DNA of 64,000 nt from Dactylorhiza incarnata (GCA_033032865.1 JAWHQI010000166.1:682001-746000), one strand, 5' to 3'. Counted from the first letter of the stretch, positions 11,201 to 22,646 are shown. Program-made: numbers and translations. The notes: generated from the letters alone by a model not told the origin.

Positions 11201-12255
11201 AAAAATTTCGATCCCTCCAAATTTTTTTCTCGGTTGAGCGTTTGCTCCCGTCATCCGGCGCCTCCCTCGCTCCTGTAAACCTTTTTTTCGATTGAGCTTT
11301 CAAGTTGAGCTTTGAGCTTTCGCTACCGTCAACCAGCCCACCCTCTCTGGTAGTCCGCGGTTCGCTGGTTTGCCCGTTGAACGCGCTGGTCTGTTCGCGT
11401 GTTCGCTCTTGTTCCCGGAGGTGCTCGCGTGGTGTGCGCTGTTCGACTGTTCATTGGTTTGCGCGCTCGTTTGCAGCGACTGTGCGTGCTACTTTGTCCG
11501 CCGGTGTGCCCGATGGTTTGTGGTGGCGGCTCGACTATTCGCTGGCGTTCCCGTGACTGTTCGCAGCTTCATTCGCATGACTGTTCACCACGCCTGTTCG
11601 CAGTGCCTGACCTATCATGTGGACTCTTTCCCGCGGTTCCTCCTCGAGTTCGTCAGATCGACGACCCACATTTCTGTCAGCGAGCTCTTCCTGTTCGCAG
11701 TCTCGCCGAGCTCTCCTTGAGATCACGGTCTCTCAAGCGGATTCCTCTGTGAGGTCGCCGTGCTCCTGCCCGCCTGCCTTCCTGCCCTCCTGCCCGCAAA
11801 TATTCCTGCTTGCCCGTCGTGTTCACCAAGATCCTGCTCGCCAAGCTCCTTTTGCGGCCTCCTCATCTGAGATCGCCATCTTCGCCCCTGTGGCCGAGCC
11901 TTGCTAAGACCCCCCTTTTTCGCTTTGCCGAGGTGTCTCATGTATTCCTCATCTGAGATCGCCATCTTCCGCGCTCCTGTGGCCGAGCCTTGCTAAGACC
12001 CCCCTTTTTCGCTTTGCCGAGGTGTCTCATGTATCCTGTCATGAGAACACTAGTGGCTCCTTCTACCCCGAGAAGCACCAGAAGACAGACAGCTCCCTCC
12101 AATAAGTTTTGCGGGCGTCGATGCAGTGACCGTTCTTGTCCGCTCACTGAAATAGACATTTTGCAGAACGAACTCTGCCACCTGCAGGCGCTGATTGCTC
12201 ACAGCTCTGGACCCGTGACCTCCTCATCCATGCCTGTCTCTCTACCTTTCCTCTT
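11201..12255 (+). pseudogene. Gag region of the copia element, unrecognisable except the tail
   Basis: A copia gag of about 300 residues should lie here. Instead the sequence is C/T-rich and dominated by GTTCGC-type repeats. Only the last part looks like a gag-protease linker (NELCHLQALIAHSSG at about 12160-12220), with possible knuckle remains (NKFCGRRCSDRSC) before it. An 88-bp tandem duplication lies in it (11857-12034). Either gag has decayed beyond recognition or foreign sequence replaced it. Confidence 0.55.
11857..12034. repeat. Tandem duplication, about 88 bp
   Basis: Two nearly identical copies, 11857-11944 and 11945-12034, run from CCTCATCTGAGATCGCCATC to GGTGTCTCATGTAT. They differ by a short insertion (CCGCG) in the second copy. 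Confidence 0.9.
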
Positions 12256-12870
12256 GGCTCCTCCTGGATTGTGGACTCTGAAGCCACTCATCACGTCTCT
12301 CCACAACAACCTCCTCGGTACTTGGACTCTTCGTATTCGAAGTTCATTACAGTAGCAAACGGCGACACCACTCCCGTTGCTGGATCTGGCGATATCTTGA
12401 TCACCCATTCCCTACCTCTCTGCTCCGTTCTTCATGTCCATGACGCTCAATTCAATCTGCTCTCAGTCAGCCGTATAACTCAAGATCATGATTGCCTAAT
12501 TACCTTTTCTTCCTCATCTTTTGTTGTGCAGGATCGGCAGACGTGGAATATCATTGGTACAGTGCGGTTGTGCAATGGGCTCTACACTCTGGATCTTCCT
12601 TCCTCCACTTTCTCTTCCGTCAGCTCTACTGATTGGCATCGACGCCTCGGTCATGCTCCTCTTCCCATTCTCCAAAAGGCTCTTCCCGATGTATCTTTTT
12701 CTCCTTTTATGTGTGAATCATGTATCTATGGGAAACAACATCGCTCTGTTTTTCATCCTCATTGTACTCGGAGCACTGCTCCTTTTGATTTAGTTCATTC
12801 CGCAAAACCGCCCGTATATTTGGGTATCGCTACTTTGTTACGTTTATTGATGATTATTCACGCATGACTT
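12256..12870 (+). pseudogene. Copia protease and GAG-pre-integrase
   Basis: Starts WIVDSEATHHVS, which aligns with the copia protease signature (V-D-S-G-A-T-x-H). The active-site Gly after D-S is Glu here, so the protease is expected to be dead. It continues with LLSVSRIT and then the pre-integrase domain WHRRLGHAP, and C-x2-C (CESCIYGKQHR) of the integrase zinc finger. A frame change near 12790-12870 breaks it from the integrase core. Confidence 0.85.
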
Positions 12871-13280
12871 GGTTATATATGATGCGTGATCGCTCTGAGC
12901 TTGTCCATTTTCCGCTCCTTTAATGCAGAAACTCACACGCAATTTACCTGTACTATCAAAATTCTTCGCACTGATAATGCACGCGAATACACTGGGCATG
13001 CTTTCCAGGAAGTCTGCACCTCGTTGGGTATCATCCACCAAACTTCCTGTGTGTACACGCCACAACAAAATGGTGTTGCTGAACGGAAGAACTGCTACCT
13101 TCTCGAAGTTGCTCGATCTCTCTTATTCCAAATGCGGGTCCCCACTACCTATTTCAATTTCGCTATCTCCACTACTTGTTATCTCATCAACCGCATGCCC
13201 TCGTTCGTCCTCCAATTTGCGACTCTCTTCTCTCTCCTATTTCCTGAACGCACTCCCTTTCCCTTGACCTCACGGGTCTT
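12830..13280 (+). pseudogene. Copia integrase core
   Basis: The catalytic D-D-E residues are visible in three pieces: FIDDYSR (near 12843), ILRTDNAREY (near 12960) and TPQQNGVAERKN (near 13060). Two compensating frame changes lie between the first and second pieces. LTSRVFG near 13265 is the usual C-terminal block (CxAFVH-like) before the RT linker. A frameshift near 13278 separates it from the RT frame. Confidence 0.85.
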
Positions 13281-14647
13281 TGGCTTATGTTCACCATCTG
13301 GGTTCTCCTGTCGACAAGCTGACACCTCGTGCCACGCACTATATGGTCATTGGTTATTCACGCACCCAGAAGGGCTATGTCTGTTATTATCTCTCCACTC
13401 GGAAGCTGATCACGTCTGTTGATGTCACTTTCATGGAAGATCAACCTTTCCATCAATCCATCACCACGTCAATACCACCTCCTGATATCCTACGTCCTCT
13501 TGTTCTTACCAATTCTCCTTTACCACCTTTACTACCGTCACCACCGCCTGCCTCGGCTTCTCCTCTTCGTGTCTACTCTCGTCGCTATCCTCGATCTGGT
13601 GCCCCGCGACAACCTCCATCTACTACTGATACTCCGCCTACTGCTGATTCAACGACACCCTCCACCGCACATCCACTTTCCAATTATGTCTCCCTGCATC
13701 GTCTCTCCTCTGATTTATGCAGGTTTGTAACCTCTCTGTCGTCTATTTCCACTCCCTCTTCTGTGCAGGAAGCCCTTCAACATCCGGGGTGGCGCGCAAC
13801 AATGAATGAGAAAATGGCTGCTCTTTGGGCGAATCACACTTGGGACATGGTTCCTCTTCCGCTTAATCAACATGCCGTGATCTGCAAGTTGCTATTCACT
13901 GTGAAACATCATCCGAATGGGATTGTTGATCGCCTCAAGGCTCATCTTGTTGCTATAGGTTTTACTCAACAACACAGTCTTGATTATGAAGAGACATTTT
14001 CTCCGGTGGCAAAACTCAACACCTTCCGTGTCCTTCTCTCGCTTGTCGTTCATCGCCATTGGCCTCTACATCAGCTTGACATTAAAAACGCCTTCCTTCA
14101 CGACGATCTTGTGGAAACTGTGTACATGCAGCAACCTCTTGGTTATACAACCACGGGGGAGTCCCTTGTCTGTCATTTGAAGAAATCTCTCTATGGTCTG
14201 ATGCAGTCTCCACGTGCATGTTTTGAGAAGTTTAGTCAGGTGGTTCGTGAGTTTGGCTTCACCCAGAGCTCGACAGATTTCTCCCTTTTCATTCGAAAAC
14301 ATTCATCTGGCACAATGATTCTTCTAGTTTATGTTGATGACATCCCTGTGACTGGTGATGATCTTCCCGACATCACCCAAATCAAGCAACATCTTGCCTC
14401 ACATTTTCAAACTAATGATTTGGAACGACTCCGCTACTTCTTGGGAATTGAGGTGGTTCGACGACCTGATGGTCTTGTCTTATCTCAGCGGAAGTATTGT
14501 CTCAATCTACTTCATGATGCAGGCTACTTCGGATGTAAGCTTGTGGATACACCTATGGATGCAAATCATCAACTCCGCGCTATGGCTCTGATTCTGATCA
14601 ATTTCTCCCTATTTCAGAGTATTATCGCCACCTTGTTGGCAAGCTAA
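13280..14647 (+). CDS. Copia reverse transcriptase (455-codon open frame)
   Basis: The longest intact frame of the element. It begins in the integrase tail ([12 protein letters not shown]), passes a Pro/Ser-rich linker (about residues 65-150), then the copia RT from [19 protein letters not shown]. Motifs seen: [60 protein letters not shown] and the catalytic LVYVDDI (near 14330), then RYFLGIEV and KYCLNLL. RVKAR-type residues are diverged (VDRLKAHL). It runs off-frame before the RNase H domain, so it cannot be made as part of a full polyprotein. The RT copies element RNA into cDNA inside virus-like particles. Confidence 0.88.
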   Translation: MAYVHHLGSPVDKLTPRATHYMVIGYSRTQKGYVCYYLSTRKLITSVDVTFMEDQPFHQSITTSIPPPDILRPLVLTNSPLPPLLPSPPPASASPLRVYSRRYPRSGAPRQPPSTTDTPPTADSTTPSTAHPLSNYVSLHRLSSDLCRFVTSLSSISTPSSVQEALQHPGWRATMNEKMAALWANHTWDMVPLPLNQHAVICKLLFTVKHHPNGIVDRLKAHLVAIGFTQQHSLDYEETFSPVAKLNTFRVLLSLVVHRHWPLHQLDIKNAFLHDDLVETVYMQQPLGYTTTGESLVCHLKKSLYGLMQSPRACFEKFSQVVREFGFTQSSTDFSLFIRKHSSGTMILLVYVDDIPVTGDDLPDITQIKQHLASHFQTNDLERLRYFLGIEVVRRPDGLVLSQRKYCLNLLHDAGYFGCKLVDTPMDANHQLRAMALILINFSLFQSIIATLLAS

Positions 14648-15281
14648 TCTATCTTACTGTCACTCGACCTGATATTTCATTTGCGGTCGGCGTGGTCAGT
14701 CGCTTCATGCATACCCCTCGGGTCATCTTTAGGCCGTTGAGCGTATTCTTCGATACTTGAAGAATGCTCCGGGACAAGGGCTGGTATACAAGCCATCTAC
14801 TTCTCTGTCTCTTATTGCATATTGTGATGCTGTTTACGCTGGGTCCCTGGACGATCGACGATCCACAAGCGGCTACTGTACATATTTTGGCGGAAACTTG
14901 GTTACTTGGCGAAGCAAGAAGCAGATTGTGGTTGCTCGGTCTTCAGCTGAAGTAGAGTATCGCTCGCTGCTGCCGTCTCAGAACTCACATGGCTTGAAAC
15001 TCTCCTCACTGATTTACGTGTCAAACTTCCTTCAACCAACTGTTATCTTTTGTGATAGTCAAGCTGCTATTCACATCGCCGAGAACTTTGTGTTTCATGA
15101 GCGTACAAAACATATTGAAGTTGATTGCCATTTTGTCTGAGAAAAGGTTCAGCTTCGGAAACTGATTCTACGGCATGTGAGGGCTGCCGATCCAATCTCC
15201 GACATTTTCACTAAGGCCTTGTCTCGCCCACTATATCATCAATTCCTCTCCAAGCTTGGCGCTTACGACTTGTACGCTCCA
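14640..15281 (+). pseudogene. Copia RNase H and pol C-terminus
   Basis: After a frame change, [24 protein letters not shown], then a second shift, then [66 protein letters not shown] and RTKHIEVDCHFV. These are the standard copia RNase H blocks. A TGA at 15138-15140 interrupts the last block, after which DIFTKALSRPLYHQFLSKLG continues in the same frame up to the PPT. Confidence 0.88.
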
Positions 15282-15389
15282 GCTTGCGGGGGAGTGTTAC
15301 AAGAAATAAATAAAAATCCCATGTATTTAGGCCTATAAGGCCTCTCCTCTCTAGCTCCTCCTTTAGTCCCACATCTTTAGTTTACATTT

Positions 15390-15445
<56 letters not shown>

Positions 15446-15542
15446 TAAAGGAGACCCTTTGTACATTGTAAAAGTAGTAGAAAATGATTTTATAAGAATA
15501 GTAAAATATTAGCCCCATTTTATTCTAAAATTCCACACTTCT

Positions 15543-15874
15543 CAACCCTCTCTCTCTCTATTCTTAATTTTGGGAAAAGGAGATGGCAGATTGGTTTTGA
15601 TTCAGTGGTAGGTCAACTCGGGGTGAACACTCTTAAATGTAGTTCTATATGTGAGGAAAAGTGTGGAAGATACAAGAGTAGGTCCGCATGAACATTAACA
15701 ACAGTAATTTATTAATATAAAAATTAACAGAGGTGCAAGCGACCACAAACAATAATTAAGGAAAACAAGTTTCAATTCTTCAAACGATAGAGGCGCAAAT
15801 ACTTTAAGCGTGCACGGAATAAACCCTGCAAGTTACACGAAGTCCAGTATTAAAGCAAATGACAATAAACATCC
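15543..15874. other. No gene recognised
   Basis: Sequence between the copia element and the hAT-type MITE. AT-rich, with no domain or repeat recognised. It resumes at 19259 beyond the nested insertions. Confidence 0.5.
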
Positions 15875-16013
15875 ACTATAGACAGTGGCGGATCCAGACA
15901 ATTATAAATGGGGGTGTACAAAAAATATCTAAACACAAATGCTAGCGGGGTGAGTAGGAGGGTCGTGGGTCACATGTTGAAAATTAATTTTGGGGGTGCA
16001 CATAGCTGAACTT

Positions 16014-16075
16014 GGTCTGCGAATAGCCAAATTTGGTCTGCGAATAGCCAACATTGGTCCACGAATAGCCAATAT
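16014..16075. repeat. Three subterminal repeats, TGCGAATAGCCA
   Basis: TTGGTCTGCGAATAGCCAA twice and TTGGTCCACGAATAGCCAA once, 27 bases apart, inside the MITE. Confidence 0.85.
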
Positions 16076-16529
16076 TTGTGCCAAAACAAACTAGTTACGT
16101 GACGTGAGAACGCTTCCTTCTTATCGGAGCTGTTTCTCCCTCATCTGACCACTGTTTTTGACATATAAGTAGTCAAAATTCATTGTCTCGACGAGAGGAA
16201 TCCAAATTCACTAACAATTTTGAAAAATAATGGGGGTGCCTGTTACGCCCCCGGACGGATCCGAAGGCGACAGCGGGGCTGAACCAACTGGTTCAGCCCC
16301 CATTTTCTAATAACGGCCCTTGGGGGGGCTGAACCCACCTGGTTCAGCCCCAATTGGGCCGGCCAGCCCCGTTGGCCGGCCGGCCTTGGTCCGGGTATAA
16401 ATATACCCGGATCCTCTTGTGGAAGGGTTATGCAAAAATATCTGCAGGTATTCCTCTCTCTCTTCTTCTTCAAACCCTAGTCTCTCTAGTTCTTTAGATC
16501 TCTCCCTCCGTCCCACTTCGTTCGTAACA

Positions 16530-16548
16530 ATTGGTATCAGAGGCTTCG
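16530..16548 (+). promoter_or_regulatory. Primer binding site (tRNA-Met type)
   Basis: TTGGTATCAGAGG begins one or two bases after the LTR terminus at 16529, the expected spacing. Confidence 0.9.
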
Positions 16549-16599
16549 TCCTCCCCGATGTTTTTTCCGGATCCACTGGGATTCCAGCGACAACTCCAG

Positions 16600-16925
16600 C
16601 GCCGACCCTTCCCGATCCTGCGCCAGCGTCTCCTTCCCAATCCAGCGTCTCCTTCCCGATCCTTCCCGATCCAGCGCCGACCCTTCCCGCTCCTGCTCCA
16701 GCGACTCCTTCCCGATCCAGCGACGACTCCAGCGCCGCCTTCCCGATCCAGCGATGACTCCAGCGCCTCCAGCGCCTCCAGCGCCGGCAGCTCCCGATCT
16801 CGATCCCGACTCCAGCGCCTTCAGCCGCCGCCTGCTCCAGTGCCGCCGCCTGCTGCTCCAGGCCGCCGCCTGCTGCTCCAGGCCGCCGCCTGCTGCTCCA
16901 GGCCGCCGCCTGCTCCTCGGGCTTC
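16600..16925. repeat. CAGCG/GCCGCC-rich leader with a 20-bp tandem repeat
   Basis: An untranslated leader rich in CCAGCGCC and TTCCCGATCC repeats. From about 16842 a 20-bp unit (GGCCGCCGCCTGCTGCTCCA) repeats three to four times. The unit is not a multiple of three, and all frames through it are Pro/Ala/Arg/Leu low-complexity, so I read it as leader and not coding. Confidence 0.8.
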
Positions 16926-16970
16926 TGTGCTCCAGCGCTTCCAGCGTCTGGTTCCGCCGACCCCAAGTCC

Positions 16971-19013
16971 ATGGTGACTCGCAACCAGGAGGAATCTACT
17001 CGGCTAGCAACTCTTGAAGAGAACTACATTGGGCTAGCCGACGCAGTGACAACCCTTGAAGGGAAGTTACAAGCCTCGGAAAAACGACTGGAGGGCAAAT
17101 TGGATGATTGCCTGGACGAAATCAAGAATCTGTTGACTCAACACCTTAAGGGCAAAGGTGCTATGAACGAAACCAGTGCAGTTCTAAATCCCCCGTTGCC
17201 CGCAACTGCGGGATACGCAGACGGTGAGGGAAGGGAGAATCATGATCGGGCCTCCAACGTAAATGGGGGGCTTGGGATCGACATCGAAAGGACAGGAGGC
17301 CCACGACGACCGCCCTTCGGGCCCGAGCCAACCGAGATAAGCCGAATTGACGACTTTCTCCCTTATCGGGAGGGGCCCCAGGAGGACCGACGACTCAGAG
17401 GGGTGGGGTACCCACATCGGGATGGACTCCTTCCCATTCCAGGATGACCGGGACACACCGAAGGCGGCAGAGGTGGAGGCGGATGGGGGTTTAGGCCGCC
17501 AGTAATGGGAAACCCCTATGGAGAAGATTGGGGATACCCAAATGCGGCCGCTGACCGACGACGACCGCATGGGCACGGGCAAGAGTACGGTGGACCTGGG
17601 CACCAACTACCACGAGCTTATATGGCGCCAAAGGTTACCCGCATGAACTACCCCAAGTTCAAAGGAGGCGATGCGCTCGAATGGACCCAAAAGGCTGAGT
17701 TGTTCTACAGTTATCAGGAGATTCCAGAGGCATAGTGGGTCAAGTTAGCGTCGTTCCACCTCGAAGAGGATGCATACCAGTGGACACAGTGGTTCCTTCG
17801 GGGACGGGATCACGCGCCGTGGCCCGAGTTTGTTGACGGTTTCACCGCCCGCTTTGGTCCACTTGAGTATGAGGACGTCGAGGCTCTTCTTCAGAAATTG
17901 CGCCAGAAAGGGACGGTGATGGAGTACAGGACAGCGTTTGAGAGGTTGGCAAACAGGGTGCAGTGGGGCGAGAGGACATTAACGAGTTGTTTTATTTCCG
18001 GACTGAAGGAGGACATCAGAGATGAGGTGCATGCCTATATGCCGCGCAATTTGACACATGCTATCAGCTTGGCCCGAATTCAAGAAGAGCGCCTCAATCG
18101 ACAGAAGTTCAGGGGGGACACTAAGAGAACCGCTACACACCTTCCCGACACCAAAAAGGATCAAGCAACTACAGAACGGGCGACGGTGAAGAAACTGACA
18201 TGGACAGAGCTGCAGGCACGAAAGGAAAAGGGGCTGTGCTTCAACTGTGATGAGAAGTTCACCCCAGGCCACAAATGCCAGATGATTCAGGTTTACATGT
18301 TGCAGGACGATCAGATGCCAGATGTAGAAGGAGGAGAACAGGAACACATGCTGGATACAATCGAGTACGGGGTATCCACCCTGACCATGGCAGGAGACAC
18401 CACACCGCCCACTATGACTATTGCGGGGTGGATCGGCCAACAACAAGTGTCCATTTTGATTGACAGTGGGAGTACACATAACTTCATCAGTCCGACAGTG
18501 GCACACAGGCTGGGGCACGCGATCATCCAGGACGCCTCTTCCCAGGTTGTGATGGCAAGTGGACATGAGCTGCAGTGTGAAGGAGTGCTTCAGGACGTGG
18601 GGATCAGTGTGCAGGGCTATGCTGACAAGATGGATATCTATTTATTACCTATTCGGGGGTCCGATGTGATTCTGGGGGCCCACTGGTTGCGACAGCTGGG
18701 TAGGGTCACTCTGGATTGGGACAAGTTGACTATGGAGTTTTCTACGGATGGGAAGGAATATTGCTTGCATGGAGTCAGAATCTCACCGGTGACAGGGGAC
18801 TCTCTTTGTGGTTTGGAGAGGCTGCGGGGACAAAGGGACTTGGCTTGGATCGACCTGCCGGACCAGACGGAGCCACCAGATTCCCACCTTGAGGACAAGC
18901 TGGGTCTTGAAGGGGTAGGGAATGTTACGCCCCCGGACGGATCCGAAGGCGACAGCGGGGCTGAACCAACTGGTTCAGCCCCATTTTCTAATAACGGCCC
19001 TTGGGGGGGCTGA
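16971..19013 (+). pseudogene. Gypsy Gag-protease polyprotein with two in-frame stops
   Basis: One continuous frame from ATG 16971, interrupted by TGA at 17445-17447 and TAG at 17733-17735, with sense codons resuming in the same frame each time. Order: N-terminal coiled-coil (TLEENYIGLADAVTTLEGKL), a charged and Pro/Gly linker, the retrotransposon gag domain (WTQKAELFYSYQ, then FHLEEDAYQWTQWFL and RTAFERLANRV), a zinc knuckle CFNCDEKFTPGHKC, and an aspartic protease with ILIDSGSTHNFIS (D-S-G intact) and VILGAHWLRQLG. The 5' two-thirds is gag and the last third protease. The frame ends inside the 3' LTR. The capsid would form particles and the protease would cleave Gag. The stops would block full-length product from this copy. 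Confidence 0.88.
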
Positions 19014-19258
19014 ACCCACCTGGTTCAGCCCCAATTGGGCCGGCCAGCCCCCTTGGCCGGCCGGCCTTGGTCCGGGTATAAATATACCCGGATCCTCTTG
19101 TGGAAGGGTTATGCAAGAATATCTGCAGGTATTCCTCTCTCTCTTCTTCTTCAAACCCTAGTCTCTCTAGTTCTTTAGATCTCTCCCTCCCTCCCACTTC
19201 GTTCGTAACAGTGCCAGTGTCCCTCGGGCCCCCCTCTGGATCCACCCCTGACTATAGA

Positions 19259-20655
19259 TAGTGTCAACTACACAACGATAGAAAATAAAACTTCAACAAC
19301 ACCAACTTACGCGTGCAAGCGGTGGTAAGGTTGATGGTGGGCTTTCGAAGTCGCTGCAGAGTGGGAAGGTGTCGGGAGAGGGTTCTGGCTTGGTGGGAAG
19401 GCTCGGGTGGTGTGTGTGAGGCTGGTTTGGTGGGCTGACAGCAAGGGGAAGTCAGCTGGTGGTAGTGGGGGCGGGATTTGGGAGACGTATGCTTGTTTGG
19501 CTCGGAAACGGGCAGTTGGAATGGAGGGCGGCAGGTTCTGGTGGCTCAAAATTCAAGGCAGCAAGCAGGATAATCCGGTGGGGGGCACAGGGAAAGGAGT
19601 TGGGGCTTGGGGAGTTGGGGCTTGGGGAGCTGTTCTGGGCGGTGATGGTGGCTGGACGGGGTGGGGATTGGCCTTCTTCAGTGGATCCGGCGGGCTGGAG
19701 GGCGTGAAACACGGGGCGCTGAGAGGGGAGACGGAAACTGGAGGGGAAAGGAAGGGAAGGGCCACGACGTCTTGGTTGTAGGGGAGGAGGGGGAGGAGGT
19801 TACGTTGGAGTCGCACTAAGGAGGGAGCGGGATTTCTCCGGCGTCACACCAGAGGAAGAGTCCGACGACTGCCCAAAAAACAGCAAAACCTTCGATGCCC
19901 AAACCGTGAAATACACGCCTATATATACTAAAACAACTTAGGGCACCCGAATCAGACAGATCATATCGTCCGGCCCGATTGGGTGTCAAGTACAACTCAA
20001 AATAAATAAAATGATACATTAAACTGACTCGGAACGACCATCCGGACCCAACCGTGAACTCGATTCGTCCGAACGGGTGGTATTTCACCGCCTCCTACGG
20101 GAATAGACGTGCGTCGGGCGTTGCGCGCCATCAGGTTTTAGGTGAAGGAAGGCAGCTCTCACTCTCTTTCCCTCCCCGTAGATTTCCGGTTTTCGAGCAA
20201 GGACTAGGAGTAGCTGGTTTTGAAGAGGGGATGAGAGCTCTTTCTGTTTCTTTGACACCTGTTCACCACTCTCCTTGATACATCAAAGTATTTGCTTCTT
20301 TGCCTTACATGGCAAGCTTTTTATTCTTTGCGTTCTTCTTCAGTACATACCCAATAAGAACCTTTAGATCTTGTATGGCCAGGATCTATGGTTGCATGCT
20401 CTTTGTTTCTATCAAATCTCCTAATTTGTCCCTGATGAATTAAGTATTTAATGGGTTCATGGCAATCCAATTTCATTTTATAAACTTTCCCATATAATTT
20501 TGTAATTTAATTTCTTTTAAAAAACAATAAACAGAAAATTTACAATGGCTTTATTGCTTATTTACACATTTTCATTATTTCGACATACTTTATTCTTACG
20601 CAATAATTCTTTTAATTATAATTAATTATTAAAATTAGCTTCTTATTAATCATTA
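19259..20655. other. No gene recognised
   Basis: 19300-19830 is G-rich with only low-complexity frames on either strand. 19840-20280 is of mixed composition without a domain. 20280-20655 is AT-rich. No transposon ends were found here. Confidence 0.5.
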
Positions 20656-22640
20656 ATTACAACAACACTCAAGCCTTTATCCCACTATAGTGGGGTCGGC
20701 TATATGGATCCTTTGTCGCCATTGTGCCTTATCTTTAGTCATAATCTCACTAATGCCTAAGTACATCATGTCTTTCCTTATAGTTTCATTCCAAGTCTTT
20801 ATTGGTCTACCCTTCCCCGTTTAACATGCCTAATGACTAAACTCACATAACGCCTAACAGGTGCCTCTAATGGTCTCCTTTGTACGTGTCCAAACCATCT
20901 TAGTTGAGCTTCTTGCATCTTCTCTGCAATTGGTGTCACTCCTATCTTATCCCTGATACATTTATTCCTAATTTTATCCAGTCTCGTGTGTCCACACATC
21001 CACCTAAGCATTCTCATCTCCGCTACACCCATTTTTTGCTCATGTACACAATTCACTGCCAACACTCAGAACCATAGAGCATCGCTGGTCTAAATGCAGT
21101 ACGGTAAAACTTGCCTTTAAGTTTTAATGGTACTTTACGATCACATAAGATTCCTGACGCGTCTCTCCACTTCAACCAACCTGCTTGAATTCTATGTATT
21201 ACATCTTTATCAACACCTCCATCTTTTTGAACTATCGATCCAAGATATTTAAAACACTAAATGTGGGAAATATCTCGATCACCCAACTTAATAGCGAAGT
21301 CATCCGTCCTTCTTGCACTGCTAAATTTAAGCTCCATATACTCCGTCTTTGTCATGCTCAACCTAAAACCCTTCTTTTCTAAAGTGTCTCGCTAAGATTC
21401 AAGTTTCACGTTTACACCCTCGCTCGTCTTATCGACCAAAACGATATAAACCGCAAACAATAAACACCAAGGTACTGCTTGTGGATATGTCCGGTGAGCT
21501 CATCTAAGATAAGGGTAAAGAGATAAGGGCTTAACACTGAACCTTGATGTAAGCCAACAGTGATAAGGAATTCCTGTGTTAATTCTCCAGATGTCCTCAC
21601 CCTCGTCATTGAATTTGTATACATATCTTTGATTATGTATTATACATTTACACCTTTCTTTTCTAAGACTCTCCGTAAGATCTCTCTTGGAACCCTATCA
21701 TAAGCCTTCTCAAGATCGATAAACAACATATGCAAATCTTATTTTCCTTCTCGATAGTTGTCAATCAGTCTCCTCAAGAGATGTATAAATTTCATGGTCG
21801 GCCGCCCTGACATGAATCCAAATTGATTCTCCTAGATGCTAGTCTCTCGTCTTATTCTTCTGTTGATTACTCGTTCCCATAGTTTTATGGTATGACTCAT
21901 TAATTTAATTCCTCTGTAATTAGCACAATTTTGTATAGTTACAAAGGTACCAAGATACTCTATCCATTGGTTTGACATCCTCTTTAACTTCAGTATCTTA
22001 TTAAAGAAACATGTAAGACATAAAATTTCTTCTTTCCCTAGACATTTTCATATTTTGATGGGTGTATCGTTTGACCCAACCTCCTTTCCATTTTTCATCT
22101 TCTTTAGAACATCATTTACTTCCGATACTTGAATTTTACGATAAAACGTTATGTTCCTATACTATTTCGATTTACTTAATTCTTCTAAGTTCAGTTCATT
22201 GTCTTTTGTTTCATTATAGAGTTGGTAAAAATATCTTTTCCATCGCTCTTTAATAGCCACATCATCCGTCAAAGCTGTATCGGTTTCATCCTTTATGCAT
22301 TTAACTTGGTTTAAATCTTATCTTCCTCTCTCTAGCTCGAGCAATTTTATATTTGTCACGCTCTCCATCTTTGGTATCTAGTCGCTTATAAAATTCTTCA
22401 TAAACTTGACTTCTTGCAACTTACTGCATGTTTAGTTTCTTTCTTGACGACTTTATACCTTACCAAGTTTTCATCATTCCTACAAGCGTAAAGTGTTTTA
22501 TTGCTGACCCTATTTGCCCTCACTTTGTCTTGCACTTCATCTTTTCACCACCAAGATTCTTTATTTGGGGGCGCACGACCGTTTGATTCTCCAAGTACTT
22601 TCATTCCACTTATCCTTAAATGTGAAGACATAACTTCTTA
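20656..22640 (-). mobile_element. RTE-clade LINE, 5'-truncated and decayed
   Basis: On the minus strand, reading from 22640 down, recognisable RTE blocks appear in order: GMKVLGESNGRAPPNKESWW, a lysine-rich linker, the RT palm with ITVGLHQGSVLSPYLFTLILDEL (21590-21500), CLLFAVYIVLVDKT where the family has FADD (about 21455), and the C-terminal [17 protein letters not shown]...[10 protein letters not shown] (21030-20860). Frames change repeatedly. The 3' end carries CCACTATAGTGGGGTCGGCTAT (on the plus strand near 20690), typical of plant RTE tails. There is no endonuclease domain, so it is 5'-truncated, as most LINE copies are. Confidence 0.88.
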
Positions 22641-22646
22641 TGAGAC

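Larger units (their letters stand above)
10958..15537 (+). mobile_element. Complete Ty1/copia retrotransposon, inactive
   Basis: LTRs at 10958-11184 and 15295-15537 both begin TGTTACAAG and end TTCCACA, and CTTCT flanks each side (10953-10957, 15538-15542). The primer site TTGTATCAGAGCC follows the 5' LTR at 11185, and a PPT (GCTTGCGGGGGAG) precedes the 3' LTR. Order is PR-IN-RT-RNaseH, so copia. Short LTRs and size suggest the Ale/Retrofit group (inference). Outside the CT microsatellite the LTRs differ at roughly 6% of sites by eye, so the insertion is not recent. Frameshifts and stops break the polyprotein, and gag is largely unrecognisable. Confidence 0.92.
16241..19210 (+). mobile_element. 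Non-autonomous Ty3/gypsy element with gag-protease only (TR-GAG-like)
   Basis: LTRs 16241-16529 and 18923-19210 (TGTTACGCC...CGTAACA) differ by three substitutions and one indel in 288 bp, about 1%. GTGCC flanks both ends (16236-16240, 19211-19215). A PBS (TTGGTATCAGAGG) follows the 5' LTR and a PPT (AGGGGTAGGGA) precedes the 3' LTR. The only coding sequence is one gag-protease frame; RT, RNase H and integrase are wholly absent. The frame reads straight into the 3' LTR. Near-identical LTRs mean a young insertion, so an autonomous partner probably supplied RT and integrase recently (inference). Confidence 0.93.
15883..19250. mobile_element. hAT-type MITE, split by a gypsy insertion
   Basis: Terminal inverted repeats CAGTGGCGGATCCAGA (left) and the complement of CAGGGGTGGATCCAGA (right) match at 13 of 16 bases. 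Both ends are flanked by the 8-bp ACTATAGA (15875-15882, 19251-19258), the hAT target-duplication length. Removing the nested gypsy element and its 5-bp duplication leaves about 393 bp without coding sequence. Three copies of a GGTCTGCGAATAGCCA-like motif (16014-16072) may be subterminal transposase sites (inference). Confidence 0.88.

Noticed and set aside
16307..16984. 225-codon minus-strand and two plus-strand Pro/Ala-rich frames
   Set aside because: Low-complexity translations of the GC-rich leader repeats and LTR. The real gag frame starts at 16971.
19307..19830. G-rich frames of 80-124 codons on both strands
   Set aside because: No domain, many overlapping frames, simple composition. 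Not supported as genes.
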